A stretch of 64,000 nt of DNA from Paenarthrobacter nicotinovorans. GTDB lineage: Bacteria > Actinomycetota > Actinomycetes > Actinomycetales > Micrococcaceae. Below the pieces are notes generated by a model. The model searched no databases and was not told the DNA's origin. It was given only the letters and a program-made list of their open reading frames with translations. Position 1 is the first letter of the stretch; each line of letters opens with the position of its first letter. Positions 25,732 through 34,021 of this stretch are shown here, one piece after another. The DNA lies in NCBI RefSeq assembly GCF_007670255.1, contig NZ_SZVS01000013.1:1-64000 (forward strand). Direction: 5' to 3'. The translations under genes and the position numbers were made by a program.

Positions 25732-25959
25732 CTACTGAGGAATCTTGGCGAACCAGGAATCCATGGCGCCAGTCAATTTCCCGGCGATTGCCACGACGAC
25801 GACCAGGACGATGGCCGCGAGGATGACGATTTCAAGGGTGCTGAGGCCGCCTCGTTCCTGGTTGCCGGGGAACGCCTTGCGGTGGGCTTTGGTGGCTGTG
25901 CCGGTGAGCAGGTTCAGTACTCCAAGCAGAAGAGTGGTGGTCTTGATGTAGAGGTTCAC
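25732..25959 (-). CDS. flp: Flp-type pilin
   Basis: 75 residues. The leader is unusually long (~38 residues, with a hydrophobic patch of its own). The processing site 'ERGGLSTLEIVILAAIVLVV' shows Gly-Gly before the mature Leu, Glu at +5 and a hydrophobic helix that packs the fibre. The mature pilin is only ~37 residues, as in Flp/Fap systems. It is the major structural subunit of the Tad pilus. Confidence 0.8.
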   Translation of the reverse strand: MNLYIKTTTLLLGVLNLLTGTATKAHRKAFPGNQERGGLSTLEIVILAAIVLVVVVAIAGKLTGAMDSWFAKIPQ

Positions 25960-26047
25960 GATGTGCTCCTTCAGGCGTAGCGGTCGGTCGTTGAGTTAAG
26001 TGCGTCTGTCGTCTGTATAAGTACGGTGTTTTGGTGGCGCGGCTGAA

Positions 26048-26929
26048 CTAGAGGGAAAAAAGTTTGATCAGAGCCGGCGTGGCCAGAATCGCGATGAAGC
26101 TCACGGCCATGGCGACCAGCGGCAGCGTCATCCTGACGGTTTTCTTGTTGGCCCCGGTTTTTTCGTCCGTCAGTTGGGCAGTGCGCAGGGCCTTGCCTCT
26201 GGCACGAAGTGTTGCGTAGATAGTGACCTCCTTTTCCCCCGAAAGGCGCATGATGTCGGCCAGGTCCCCCAGTTCCGGGACGCCGATTTCACGACTTAAG
26301 TGTGACAGGCCGTCCCAGGGCTGTTCCCCGGCCAGCCTGGAACGGATGAGTTCCTGGCGGATCCGGACGAACACCCAGGACCGCCCCACTTCGGCGGCGT
26401 TGGCCAGGGCAGCGGCGGGGTGCTTCCCGCCGTAGCCGGACATGGCCACCATTTCGAAGTAGGCGCCGATGGCCCTGGAGAAGTCCTGGCGGGCGTGGAC
26501 TGCCAGGCGTTTGATCCTGGCGTCCGGGAGTATCCAGCAGGCCAGTGCCAGCGGAACGCACAGCAGCAGGGGCATGGAAGCGAACTCACCGCTGATGACA
26601 TCGGTCAGACCGAGCAGGAAGAACAGGGTGAAGCCGACGACGGCGTAGGTGGCTTTGCGGGCCAGGTGAGCGTGGGTGCTTTCGCCGGTGACAGCGAGAT
26701 CGCTGTCGGATGCGCGGCCGAGCCTGGCAAGGCTGAAGCGGCTTTCGATCCAGGCACCGAGCCTTTCACCCCGGCTGCGTGTCCGGTCTGCGTCGAGGTG
26801 GCGGACGGATCCGAGGCGCTCAAACGCGGCGGCCAGCTTGGGTGAGGAAGGCATGAATTCCCGGACCAGCAGGGCAACGCCAAGGCCTGCGACGGCGCCC
26901 CAGAAGAGTGCTGAGAGCCACATGCTCAT
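26048..26929 (-). CDS. tadC: Tad inner-membrane platform protein TadC
   Basis: 293 residues with membrane segments at the N-terminus (5-22), in the middle (about 95-145) and at the C-terminus, and a cytoplasmic type II secretion F-type domain between ('FEMVAMSGYGGKHPAAALANAAEVG', cut short here). It overlaps tadB by ATGA. With TadB it forms the platform on which the ATPase acts. Confidence 0.75.
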   Translation of the reverse strand: MSMWLSALFWGAVAGLGVALLVREFMPSSPKLAAAFERLGSVRHLDADRTRSRGERLGAWIESRFSLARLGRASDSDLAVTGESTHAHLARKATYAVVGFTLFFLLGLTDVISGEFASMPLLLCVPLALACWILPDARIKRLAVHARQDFSRAIGAYFEMVAMSGYGGKHPAAALANAAEVGRSWVFVRIRQELIRSRLAGEQPWDGLSHLSREIGVPELGDLADIMRLSGEKEVTIYATLRARGKALRTAQLTDEKTGANKKTVRMTLPLVAMAVSFIAILATPALIKLFSL

Positions 26930-27789
26930 TCCCCCTTTCCGGGGAGGAGAATCCGTGCCGGCGTCTTGCCGGTCACGACCTGGCGCATCCAGAGCAGGCT
27001 GCCGGCGAAGACCGCGATGAGCAGGGCCAGGAGGATCTGCCCGAACGGGGTGTTGTACGGGGCCATGTAGGTGCCGTTGAAGAACATGCCGATGATTACG
27101 ATCGTGGCCACGACGAAGATGCTCCGGGAGACCAGGCGCGGGGTGGCCCGCTGTGCTTCGACCTCGCGGCGTGCAGCGACTTCGTCGTTGATCGTGTCGG
27201 CCAGGGCCTGCAGCGCATCGCCCAGGGCTCCGGTGCGGAACTTGGCGGTGAGCTTCAGGTTGGCCACGAGCACATCGGCGGTAGCGTCATGGAGCTCGTC
27301 AGCGAACCTGTCCAATGCGTCTGCGGTGTTCCACTGGCTGTTCAGCCGGGCAACGAGCATCCGGACGGGTGCCTGGATCCTCTCCGGTGTGCTGGGCAGG
27401 GAGAGGCGGATGGCGCTTTCGAGGTCCTGGCCGGCGGACGTCAGGCCTGAGACGTTCCGGGCCCAGGACTCGACGGCCTCCAACAGGGCGATGTCCGTGG
27501 CGGCCGTCGGTGCCGAGAGCAGAAAACGGCCGAACAGCAGAGCGCAGGGAACGATGGCGATGGCCAGCAGGGATCCGCTGGCAGCTGCGGCCACGATGCC
27601 CAGGAGAAGCCCCACCAGGAGGAGAACGCGGCTCATGCGGCTCATCCGCCCCACAGTTGCCCGGGTCCTGTTCCACAGAGAGTTGCCGGGGCGGCTGCTG
27701 CTGGGCGGTGCCGGGAGGAATGCTACGACAAGGGCCAGGACACCGGTCAGTGCCGTTGCTACGGCTGCGCCGGCCAGCAGGCCGTTCAC
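26926..27789 (-). CDS. tadB: Tad inner-membrane platform protein TadB
   Basis: 287 residues with paired membrane helices near 5-25 and 60-95 and a C-terminal pair near 220-275. The middle holds the type II secretion F-type domain, with 'SWARNVSGLTSAGQDLESAI' and 'FRTGALGDALQALAD'. It overlaps the ATPase gene by four bases and tadC by four, so translation is coupled. Confidence 0.75.
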   Translation of the reverse strand: MNGLLAGAAVATALTGVLALVVAFLPAPPSSSRPGNSLWNRTRATVGRMSRMSRVLLLVGLLLGIVAAAASGSLLAIAIVPCALLFGRFLLSAPTAATDIALLEAVESWARNVSGLTSAGQDLESAIRLSLPSTPERIQAPVRMLVARLNSQWNTADALDRFADELHDATADVLVANLKLTAKFRTGALGDALQALADTINDEVAARREVEAQRATPRLVSRSIFVVATIVIIGMFFNGTYMAPYNTPFGQILLALLIAVFAGSLLWMRQVVTGKTPARILLPGKGE

Positions 27790-29408
27790 AGGACCATTCC
27801 TTCGGGCTGGAGCCAGCGCTGCGCGTCGAAGCCATGCTCGGCGAGCAATTCACGGGTGTCTTCACGGAGGGCGTCAGCTGGTGCGGCGTGAAAGGATCCG
27901 CGGGCTGCTTTGAAGATGGTCCGGGACACCGGCCAACGTCGGCCTTGCATCTCCCCCATGTGGACTTCGGCGATCTCCGTGACGTAGCGGTGCATGTTGC
28001 CCTCGACCCGTTTGTTGGCCAGATGCACGATCAGGTCGACGTTCTCCCCGACTTCGGTATAGGCGATGTCCGGAGGTGTCCCAAGGACAGCCTGCTGGTA
28101 GAGGGTGGCCAGACGATCGATCGCTTCGGCGCAGCTGGAGGCATGGACCGTGGACAGCGAGCCCGTTCCGGCCCTGGACGCCTCGAACATGGGCACGATT
28201 TCGCGTGACCGCACTTCACCGACGAGGATCCGGGACACGGAATGGCGCAGGGACTGGTAGAGCAGATCGCTGAGATAGATGTCTCCGGTACGCCGGCCGT
28301 CGGGGTTACGGCTTCCGGAGCCCTCCACCGACTGCCAGGGCATGATGATGCGGTGGCGGTCCGCCATGAGATCCAGGTGCAGTTCGCGGACGTCCTCAAT
28401 GGTGACGATCGGCTCATCGGGATCCAGGACGTTGCAGAGGGCGCGGAGGAAAGTGGTCTTGCCCGCGGCGGGCTTCCCGGCGACCACAATGTTCAGTCCG
28501 GCCTTCACGGCCGCGGTGAGCAGCTCCATGTGCGCTTCAGTGAGGGTCCTGGACCGCTGCAGATCCTCCAAGGTGACGTCGATCAGGTTGTGCTTGCGGA
28601 TATTGATCGAGACTGACTTGTCGATGGGTGGCATGACCGCGGCCAGGCGTTCACCGCCGGGGAGGGTCATGTTCATCATCGGGTCGGTATCGGCGATGGT
28701 CCGGGAGCCGCCAACATTGTTGCCGCTGCCGATGCGTTGAAGCATGCTGATCAGTTCTTCATCACTCGAGGCGATCGGCGGACGTTCCTCGATGTGTCCG
28801 CCCGAGCGCCTGAGGAAGACCCTGCCGTCGTTGATGATGATGATGTCTTCGACGCCGTCGACGTCCAGGAGCAGCTGCAGCTGGCCGACGCGGAACTGCT
28901 CGATGAAGACACCTTCGCGCAGCAGCTCCTGGTACTCGATGGACCAGTCGACGCCCCCGGTTTCGAATCCCGCCTTGGCTTGCTGAAGGACCTCTTCTGC
29001 CACAATGGCCCGGCCGTGCTGTTCCTGGGCTTCGGCGTTGACGTCCTGGTTCTTGTCGGTGAAGTTGGCGATCCTCTCGGCAACAACCGACTGGATGGCC
29101 TTGACGTCTTTCCAGTCCAGAAGTTCCCATCGCATTTCGCGCCGGCGCCGCTGCTCTTCCTGGTACTGCAGGAATCGTGCCCGCGGCGGGGACGTGCGGG
29201 CAGGTACAGCTGCAGATGCCGCGGCCCTGGGAATGGCAGCTGCGCGGCGGGGGGCTGGTGCCGGGGTACGTGGAGGCATTGCCGAGGTGTTGGCTGCAAG
29301 GTGGGGATTGCGGCGTGAGCCCGTCGGGATCTCCGCGGCGGACGGTTCGGCAAAGAGCGGCAGGGAGCCAAGGTTCAGGGCCGAGGGGTCGGCGGACGGT
29401 CCGGTCAT
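27786..29408 (-). CDS. tadA: Tad secretion ATPase TadA/CpaF
   Basis: 540 residues. The C-terminal two thirds is a secretion ATPase: Walker A 'GKPAAGKTTFLRAL' near 310, an Asp box 'TIEDVRELHLD' near 340, and Walker B/His-box equivalents in 'SRILVGEVRSREIVPMFEA' near 395-410. The N-terminal ~90 residues are Pro/Ala-rich and disordered-looking. It powers pilus assembly from the cytoplasm. It overlaps the neighbouring genes on both sides. Confidence 0.85.
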   Translation of the reverse strand: MTGPSADPSALNLGSLPLFAEPSAAEIPTGSRRNPHLAANTSAMPPRTPAPAPRRAAAIPRAAASAAVPARTSPPRARFLQYQEEQRRRREMRWELLDWKDVKAIQSVVAERIANFTDKNQDVNAEAQEQHGRAIVAEEVLQQAKAGFETGGVDWSIEYQELLREGVFIEQFRVGQLQLLLDVDGVEDIIIINDGRVFLRRSGGHIEERPPIASSDEELISMLQRIGSGNNVGGSRTIADTDPMMNMTLPGGERLAAVMPPIDKSVSINIRKHNLIDVTLEDLQRSRTLTEAHMELLTAAVKAGLNIVVAGKPAAGKTTFLRALCNVLDPDEPIVTIEDVRELHLDLMADRHRIIMPWQSVEGSGSRNPDGRRTGDIYLSDLLYQSLRHSVSRILVGEVRSREIVPMFEASRAGTGSLSTVHASSCAEAIDRLATLYQQAVLGTPPDIAYTEVGENVDLIVHLANKRVEGNMHRYVTEIAEVHMGEMQGRRWPVSRTIFKAARGSFHAAPADALREDTRELLAEHGFDAQRWLQPEGMVL

Positions 29409-30223
29409 GATCGGGTCTCGCTTTCGTCGAAGGCCTGGCTGGTGCTGCGCTCCCCAAGCTCGCTGCGGCGGGCGGTGATGCCGTTTGTGATGGTGTTCGC
29501 CAAGGAGACCAGCGTGCGCTGGAATGCCGACTTGGAGAGTTTCCGGCCCCCGTCCTCCCCGGCGCTGTAGACCGAGGCCATGTCGCCATCGTGGGGAATA
29601 GTCCCCAGATGGGGCAAAGCGATGGCGGAACGGACGTCGCGGTCGGAGTACCCGGGCCGGCCTTTACGGGCCCTCAGTATCAGCCCGAGCGCTGCCGGCG
29701 AGGAGTCCTGCTCAAATTGGGAGTGGAAGTCATCAAGCCGCATTCTCAGGGCATAGAGGCTGGGGAGGTCTGCCACGGCCATAAGGAGAGCCGCGTCGGA
29801 TCTGGTGAACAGCGGCCGCCTGGCGTCATTGACAGCCAAGCGGCCAAGGTCTGCGATGACGTCGATTCCTGCTGATTCGAGACCGCGGAAGAGTTCCGCC
29901 AGGGCAGGCCAGGCCGAGGTGGCGCTGATGGCTGCCACCGGGGAATGGAAACCCGGCAGGACCCACTTGTTGGACCCGATCGAGATGACCTGGCTGAAGA
30001 GGTCTTCATCGGTCACGGGGCCTTCCTTGAGCCGTGCGGCGAGTTCCAGGATGCCGGCCCCGTGAGGGCGTTCCCCGCGGAAGTATCCGGGAAGGAAGCT
30101 GGTGGCGCGGCCGGAATCCGCTTCGACGACGACGACAGGCCGAGGCCAGATGTGGCCCAGGCCCAAGGCCGTGGTGGTCACCCCGGGCGCGTCACTGGAG
30201 CTGGCAAGGGAGATCAGGGCCAT
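29405..30223 (-). CDS. tadZ: TadZ/CpaE-like ParA-family localisation protein
   Basis: 272 residues from ATG 30223, one base from the preceding stop. It has a SIMIBI ParA-like fold: 'ALISLASSSDAPGVTTTALGL' in place of the P-loop (no Lys, so probably poor at ATP hydrolysis), 'VVVEADSGRATSF', and 'VIADLGRLAVNDARRPLF'. TadZ/CpaE proteins place the pilus machine at its cell site. The degenerate P-loop is usual in the family. Confidence 0.68.
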   Translation of the reverse strand: MALISLASSSDAPGVTTTALGLGHIWPRPVVVVEADSGRATSFLPGYFRGERPHGAGILELAARLKEGPVTDEDLFSQVISIGSNKWVLPGFHSPVAAISATSAWPALAELFRGLESAGIDVIADLGRLAVNDARRPLFTRSDAALLMAVADLPSLYALRMRLDDFHSQFEQDSSPAALGLILRARKGRPGYSDRDVRSAIALPHLGTIPHDGDMASVYSAGEDGGRKLSKSAFQRTLVSLANTITNGITARRSELGERSTSQAFDESETRS

Positions 30224-30224
30224 G

Positions 30225-30914
30225 TCAGCTCCCGCTGCCGGTGTTGTGGTCAACGACGATCGCCGCATTGCCCTTGGACGCCCGCACCGCAACATCGGAA
30301 GCCTGGGAGCTCTTTACGGTGATGTCGACCAAGGTCGCGCCCGTGACACTGTCCACCTTGGTGGTCAGGATTCTGCCGCTGATGTCCTGCCCCCGGGCGG
30401 CGTTCGCGTTCTGGGCGGTGGTGTCGATGATCCTGACGGGATCCCCGGGAACCAGCGGCCTCGCCGGTGCCTGCTCGGGCTTGAGGGTGATTCCCACAAT
30501 GCTGAAGCCCTCCCCCGGCTGCAGCGAATCGGCGACCGCTCCGGAAGTAATCAGTGACCCTGGCGGCAGATCAACGGTGGATACCTTGCCGAAAACCGTA
30601 CGGGCCTGATCGGCCGTGATCCCTTTGAGGCCCGGCTGGCCGGCTGCGACATCGATGGTCGTGAAGGAACTGTCCGTGAAGGTCTCACCGCGGTTGATGG
30701 GCTTGCTTGCGACCAGGACGGAGACAGTGTTTCCGGCTGACTGGACCAAACTGACGGTGATCAAGGAAGCAGTGATGATCAGCGCCAGGGCCGCAATGAT
30801 CCAGGCCGGCCGGGCGCGGCGCTTCACCGGAGGCAGGGACTGATGCTCAGCCTTTGCCGCGGGTTCCTTCGGCTTACCCCGCAGGCTACGGGTTTTGGTG
30901 GTTGTGGTGGTCAT
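30225..30914 (-). CDS. cpaB: CpaB/RcpC-like SAF-domain pilus protein
   Basis: 229 residues: a basic N-terminus, one membrane segment near 35-60, then a SAF domain ('VLVASKPINRGETFTDSSFT' near 85-105) and a strand-rich C-terminus with 'VPGDPVRIIDT'. In Tad systems CpaB/RcpC is anchored in the membrane, binds the wall side and helps the fibre out. It is the first dedicated pilus gene of the operon, after the par genes. Confidence 0.72.
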   Translation of the reverse strand: MTTTTTKTRSLRGKPKEPAAKAEHQSLPPVKRRARPAWIIAALALIITASLITVSLVQSAGNTVSVLVASKPINRGETFTDSSFTTIDVAAGQPGLKGITADQARTVFGKVSTVDLPPGSLITSGAVADSLQPGEGFSIVGITLKPEQAPARPLVPGDPVRIIDTTAQNANAARGQDISGRILTTKVDSVTGATLVDITVKSSQASDVAVRASKGNAAIVVDHNTGSGS

Positions 30915-30940
30915 GGTCTTTCCCCCAATACGGTGGTTTG

Positions 30941-31522
30941 TCAGGAAGACAGGAAGTGCTTCACGCAGACAAATACGAGCTGGTTGCGGCTGGAAGCCTT
31001 GAACTGTTCCTTGATCCCGTCGATGACTTTCAGGTTCTTCCCACGCATCTTCATCGTGATCGGGGCATCCCTCAGTCCGTCTTCGTCGTGCGAGACCTGG
31101 GCTTTGGGAAAATCGAAAAGCTGGATGTCATCCGGTCCGGCGTAAGAGACCGCAGGCCCCAGGAGCGCGGGGATCTCCTTGTAGGAGGCCTGGATGGCCA
31201 GCATCACCAGCGTCGGCTGGGATACCTTCAGTTCCCTGGCCTTGGCTTTGAACGCTTCGCGGATGCTTTCGGTGAAAAAGAACTGCACAGGTACCGGCTT
31301 CGAGTCCGATTCGTCCATGGCCGGGGCAGGCAAGACAGGCGCTACCGGAGCAGGAACGGACGGGGCTCCGGCATCCGGGGCCGGCGTGGCCTTGGACGGC
31401 AGCTCAGCAGACGGAACGTCGGCGAGATCATCCTCAACGACGGTGGTTTTGGCCAGTCCCTTTCCCAGCTTGCCGAAGACGGCGTTGGGAGCAGGTCGTA
31501 CGGGATTCCGCTTGGTCGCCAT
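30941..31522 (-). CDS. ParB-like partner of ParA
   Basis: 193 residues beginning two bases after the parA stop. Residues ~30-75 are Pro/Ala-rich and disordered. The C-terminal ~115 residues contain 'FFFTESIREAFKAKARELKVSQPTL', a likely ribbon-helix-helix or similar DNA-binding unit, and 'MKMRGKNLKVIDGIKEQFK'. Position after parA is that of the centromere-binding partner in type Ib-like plasmid partition loci. No ParB nuclease or ParB HTH motif is seen, so the role is inferred from context. Confidence 0.55.
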   Translation of the reverse strand: MATKRNPVRPAPNAVFGKLGKGLAKTTVVEDDLADVPSAELPSKATPAPDAGAPSVPAPVAPVLPAPAMDESDSKPVPVQFFFTESIREAFKAKARELKVSQPTLVMLAIQASYKEIPALLGPAVSYAGPDDIQLFDFPKAQVSHDEDGLRDAPITMKMRGKNLKVIDGIKEQFKASSRNQLVFVCVKHFLSS

Positions 31523-31524
31523 TG

Positions 31525-32400
31525 TTACTTCACTTCCTGCTGGAGACCGGCTTCAATCTCTTCGAACCTGCGGACGAACTCGGCAGCAATTGAGGCGTAG
31601 TCCCAGGCCAGACCGTCCATGGACGTCTTGGGCCCCTCCGGGTCCTGGGTCAAGTAGGCCTTACTCAGCTCCACTGCGAGCTGCCCGACGTCGCGGGTGA
31701 CCTTCGCCGCCTTCTCCACGTGCCGGACAGTTCCCTGGAATGTCGGTGCCGCGTCACCGAGCACAGCACGGATGTAGTCCAGGGCTTCCTCCCTGATGGA
31801 CGTCGACGTGGACCCCACACCGGTCAGAATGGCGCCCAGGATTTCCAGGTTGGGGTTCCTGTCAAGAATCGGCTCAATGAGCGCGGCCGTCTTCCCCAGG
31901 CCTTCCAGCGACGCACGATCGGACTTGGAGACGAACAGCACCCACTTCGCGGCAATCAGTGCTTCCTGCTGCAGCAGGGCATCCCCCGGAGGGCAGTCGA
32001 TGATGACAAAGTCGTAGCGCGGGAGAACAGGTTCCAGCACCCGGCGCAGCGCGCCCTGGGCTTTCGGACCCACCTTGCCCAGCTGGCTTGCGATATGGCC
32101 GGCCGCCGAAGAGGTGTGTGTACCTCCTGTGATGACGTCCAGGTTGGGACGGACGTTCTTCAGGGGCGTAAGCGGAGAGCCGAAAATGATCGCCTGGGCC
32201 AGTCCCTGCCCGCTGTCGCCCTCCCCGCGGTCCTCGTATCCAAGATCCAACCCAAGGTTGCCCTGGGGATCAAGATCGATCAGAAGGACCCGGAAGTCGT
32301 TCTGCGCCAGGATCGCCCCGGTGTTGGCGGCAACGGACGTCTTCAGAACTCCGCCTTTGCCGTTCGCAACCGCAATGACCCTCTCATGGTCAAGGTCCAT
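31525..32400 (-). CDS. parA: ParA-family partition ATPase
   Basis: 291 residues. It has a deviant Walker A 'VANGKGGVLKTSVAAN' with the signature lysine, Walker A' 'LLIDLDPQGNLG' and Walker B 'YDFVIIDCPPG' near 150. Plasmid ParA proteins segregate copies over the nucleoid with a DNA-binding partner. It heads the operon that continues into the Tad pilus genes. A GATTAATTAATC palindrome 80 bases upstream is a likely operator. Confidence 0.85.
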   Translation of the reverse strand: MDLDHERVIAVANGKGGVLKTSVAANTGAILAQNDFRVLLIDLDPQGNLGLDLGYEDRGEGDSGQGLAQAIIFGSPLTPLKNVRPNLDVITGGTHTSSAAGHIASQLGKVGPKAQGALRRVLEPVLPRYDFVIIDCPPGDALLQQEALIAAKWVLFVSKSDRASLEGLGKTAALIEPILDRNPNLEILGAILTGVGSTSTSIREEALDYIRAVLGDAAPTFQGTVRHVEKAAKVTRDVGQLAVELSKAYLTQDPEGPKTSMDGLAWDYASIAAEFVRRFEEIEAGLQQEVK

Positions 32401-32479
32401 GTCTTCCTCATTTCAGAATCAACGACTCCCCCAAGAGTCATGGGTGCTACATGCTTCATGCTCACCCTAGTGCAATCAG

Positions 32480-32493
32480 GATTAATTAATCAA
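32480..32493. promoter_or_regulatory. GATTAATTAATCAA operator upstream of parA
   Basis: A 12-base perfect palindrome, 80 bases ahead of parA. It shares the ATTAATCAA half-site with the XRE promoter at 46.1 kb and the 89-residue gene at 11.2 kb. Confidence 0.5.
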
Positions 32494-32723
32494 TACTTCA
32501 TTCATCCACATATACAGCAGGTAGCTGTCAGTGTGCATCATCTTTGATGCAAGTATAAAGTAGGGATACATTTCCCTTTGATCATGGATTTTGAATGCCT
32601 GAATCATTAGTTGTAAAAGCAGGCTTCAAGTCTGTAACACCCAAGGCGGAAGGTCTCAGTTGACTTAGTACATCCATGATGCACCCTTGCAGCAATGGAG
32701 TAACTAAGGGAGAGCAGGGATAA

Positions 32724-32738
32724 TGCAATGGTATTGCA
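32724..32738. promoter_or_regulatory. operator palindrome TGCAATGGTATTGCA
   Basis: Perfect six-base arms around GGT, the same build as 13026-13040 and 33916-33930. It lies in the divergent-to-tail region between parA and the sigma-like gene. Confidence 0.6.
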
Positions 32739-32760
32739 ATGAGTCATCCTTGATGCTGCG

Positions 32761-32804
32761 GTTGTTGAGTCAGGGTACAGCCGTTGTTCAGTCAGGGTAT
32801 AGCC
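32761..32804 (+). repeat. tandem 22-base repeat, two copies
   Basis: GTTGTTGAGTCAGGGTACAG-CC is followed directly by a copy with two substitutions (20 of 22 identical). Direct repeats of this size next to parA are typical partition or replication-protein sites. Confidence 0.75.
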
Positions 32805-32828
32805 CCCTGGCCAGCCGGCTCCAGGGGG
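32803..32828. repeat. hairpin CCCCCTGG-10-CCAGGGGG
   Basis: Perfect eight-base arms around a ten-base loop, abutting the tandem repeat. No T run follows, so a terminator is unlikely. Confidence 0.6.
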
Positions 32829-32898
32829 GGTAGAAGCCTCCCCAGATGTCCTTCAAGCTGGTGGGGAGGGGGCCCCTATGCTCACGGGACAAAGGAAA

Positions 32899-32945
32899 GG
32901 GGGGTGCCATGAGAAGGCCCTTCAGCGGCTTCTCATGGCCCCCCC
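32899..32945. repeat. 17-base inverted repeat near the 3' end of the sigma-like gene
   Basis: GGGGGTGCCATGAGAAG pairs with CTTCTCATGGCCCCCC (one mismatch) around a 12-base loop. It lies 37 bases downstream of the sigma-like gene's stop and could terminate that transcript with poor T support, or serve as a single-strand structure for replication or transfer. Confidence 0.6.
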
Positions 32946-32981
32946 GATGGGGCCTTCCTGGAGTGGGGAGTAGGTGGCTGG

Positions 32982-33743
32982 CTACCAGCTGCCCCATTCT
33001 GCGATGTGGCTCTGGACGGCCTTCCTGAGCTTGGTGCGGATGACTTCGGCGCGGTACATCAGGGTCTTGTACTTGATGCCCAGTTCCTCGGCCAAGGGAT
33101 GCAGGGACGTCCCGTTGTGGGCCAGATGGACCTTGGCAAGGAGGCTGACCTCATCGGATGTCAGGGATCCGCTGTCCAGAGCCCAGGCAAGGAGTTCGGT
33201 GATCTCGGTTGCGGTGTCCGGCACGCCGGCAGCGGAGACCCGGGGCTGTTCGAGCCAGATGTCTTCAACGGGGAACTCCTCGCCTCCGCGTGCTGCGTCG
33301 CGACGGGTCTTTGCGCTCAGGACGTGGAGGGTGTTGAGGACGAGGGAGTAGAAGACCTTGTTGCGGGTTGCGATCGTGTGTTTGTGGATGGCCGTCCACA
33401 GGGCTTCCAGAACGGTGTCCTGGCAGGTGGCGTAGTCCATTCCCCGGAGACTCTTGGCTGTCAGAAGCCTGTCCGTGACTGAGCGCAGTACGAGGGTGCA
33501 GACGGCCAGTTCAGAGAGCTGGTCATCGGCCCGGGCAAGCGCAATGAGATCCATCAATGCCCCATTGCGGTCTTCGCGTGCCAGACGCCGGTAACGGTCC
33601 AGCAGGTCCACCGTCGAAATGGCGGCAAGGACGGGGGAGCCGGCCCAGGGGCGGTATGTCCCTTGATGCGCGGAAGCGGCGATATTCCATTCGAGGTTGA
33701 GCCGCCGTGAGGTTGTCGGGTGGCTGGCCGGTGCTGCGGTCAT
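32982..33743 (-). CDS. sigma-like regulator next to the transfer operon
   Basis: 253 residues from ATG 33743 with GAAGGAG upstream. It is mostly helical. A region 4-like helix-turn-helix is at the C-terminus ('TSLHPLAEELGIKYKTLMYRAEVIRTKL'). The region 2 equivalent ('DYATCQDTVLEALWTAI' ... 'VFYSLVLNTLHVL') is recognisable but diverged. It lies divergently from the transfer operon and between two GGT-centred operators, so it may control transfer or pilus expression. It carries motif copy 6. Confidence 0.55.
   Translation of the reverse strand: MTAAPASHPTTSRRLNLEWNIAASAHQGTYRPWAGSPVLAAISTVDLLDRYRRLAREDRNGALMDLIALARADDQLSELAVCTLVLRSVTDRLLTAKSLRGMDYATCQDTVLEALWTAIHKHTIATRNKVFYSLVLNTLHVLSAKTRRDAARGGEEFPVEDIWLEQPRVSAAGVPDTATEITELLAWALDSGSLTSDEVSLLAKVHLAHNGTSLHPLAEELGIKYKTLMYRAEVIRTKLRKAVQSHIAEWGSW
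33653..33663 (-). repeat. dispersed motif copy 6 (AGGGACATACC on minus)
   Basis: Lies in the N-terminal part of the sigma-like gene, in the sense orientation. It encodes Gly-Thr-Tyr-Arg, a different frame from the copies in the polymerase gene. Confidence 0.75.
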
Positions 33744-33863
33744 GAGGAGCTCCTTCACTGGGTATCTGCCTGTCAGCGAAGCGAAAGGGCCTTGCCCGGT
33801 TTGTGCCTGCAGTCATGCCCGGCGCGGCCTTTCCTGGCGGTTTCCGCGGCATGAGCAGTGCGG

Positions 33864-33930
33864 GCAAGGGTCCGGGATCCCCGGAAAACCTGGGGATCCG
33901 CCCTGTCAGTGGCCGGGCAAGGGTCTTGCC
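33864..33930. promoter_or_regulatory. transfer operon promoter region with GGT-centred operators
   Basis: A half-site GCAAGGGTC at 33864-33872, a GGATCCCC/GGGGATCC inverted repeat at 33875-33899 and a full palindrome GGCAAGGGTCTTGCC at 33916-33930 lie ~90-160 bases upstream of the first transfer gene. The palindrome core GCAAGGGTCTTGC is identical to that at 13027-13039. Confidence 0.6.
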
Positions 33931-34021
33931 CAAAAAAATCGCTGGAGAACTAGCCGGAGGCCGAAAAAGGCGTACTTCCTATGGGTGACACGAGCTGGTC
34001 AACCACCTGAAAGGACCCGAG

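Larger units (their letters stand above)
32401..32981. other. structured non-coding region beside parA, candidate centromere or transfer origin
   Basis: No gene is supported in 581 bases. The region contains, left to right: a GATTAATTAATC palindrome (32480-32491), CATCTTTGATGCAAG near 32537, TGCAAGGGTGCA (reverse strand, 32680-32691), the TGCAATGGTATTGCA palindrome (32724-32738), a tandem 22-base repeat (32761-32804), a CCCCCTGG/CCAGGGGG hairpin (32803-32828) and a 17-base inverted repeat (32899-32945). This density fits a partition site, an oriT or a multi-regulator promoter. Confidence 0.5.
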
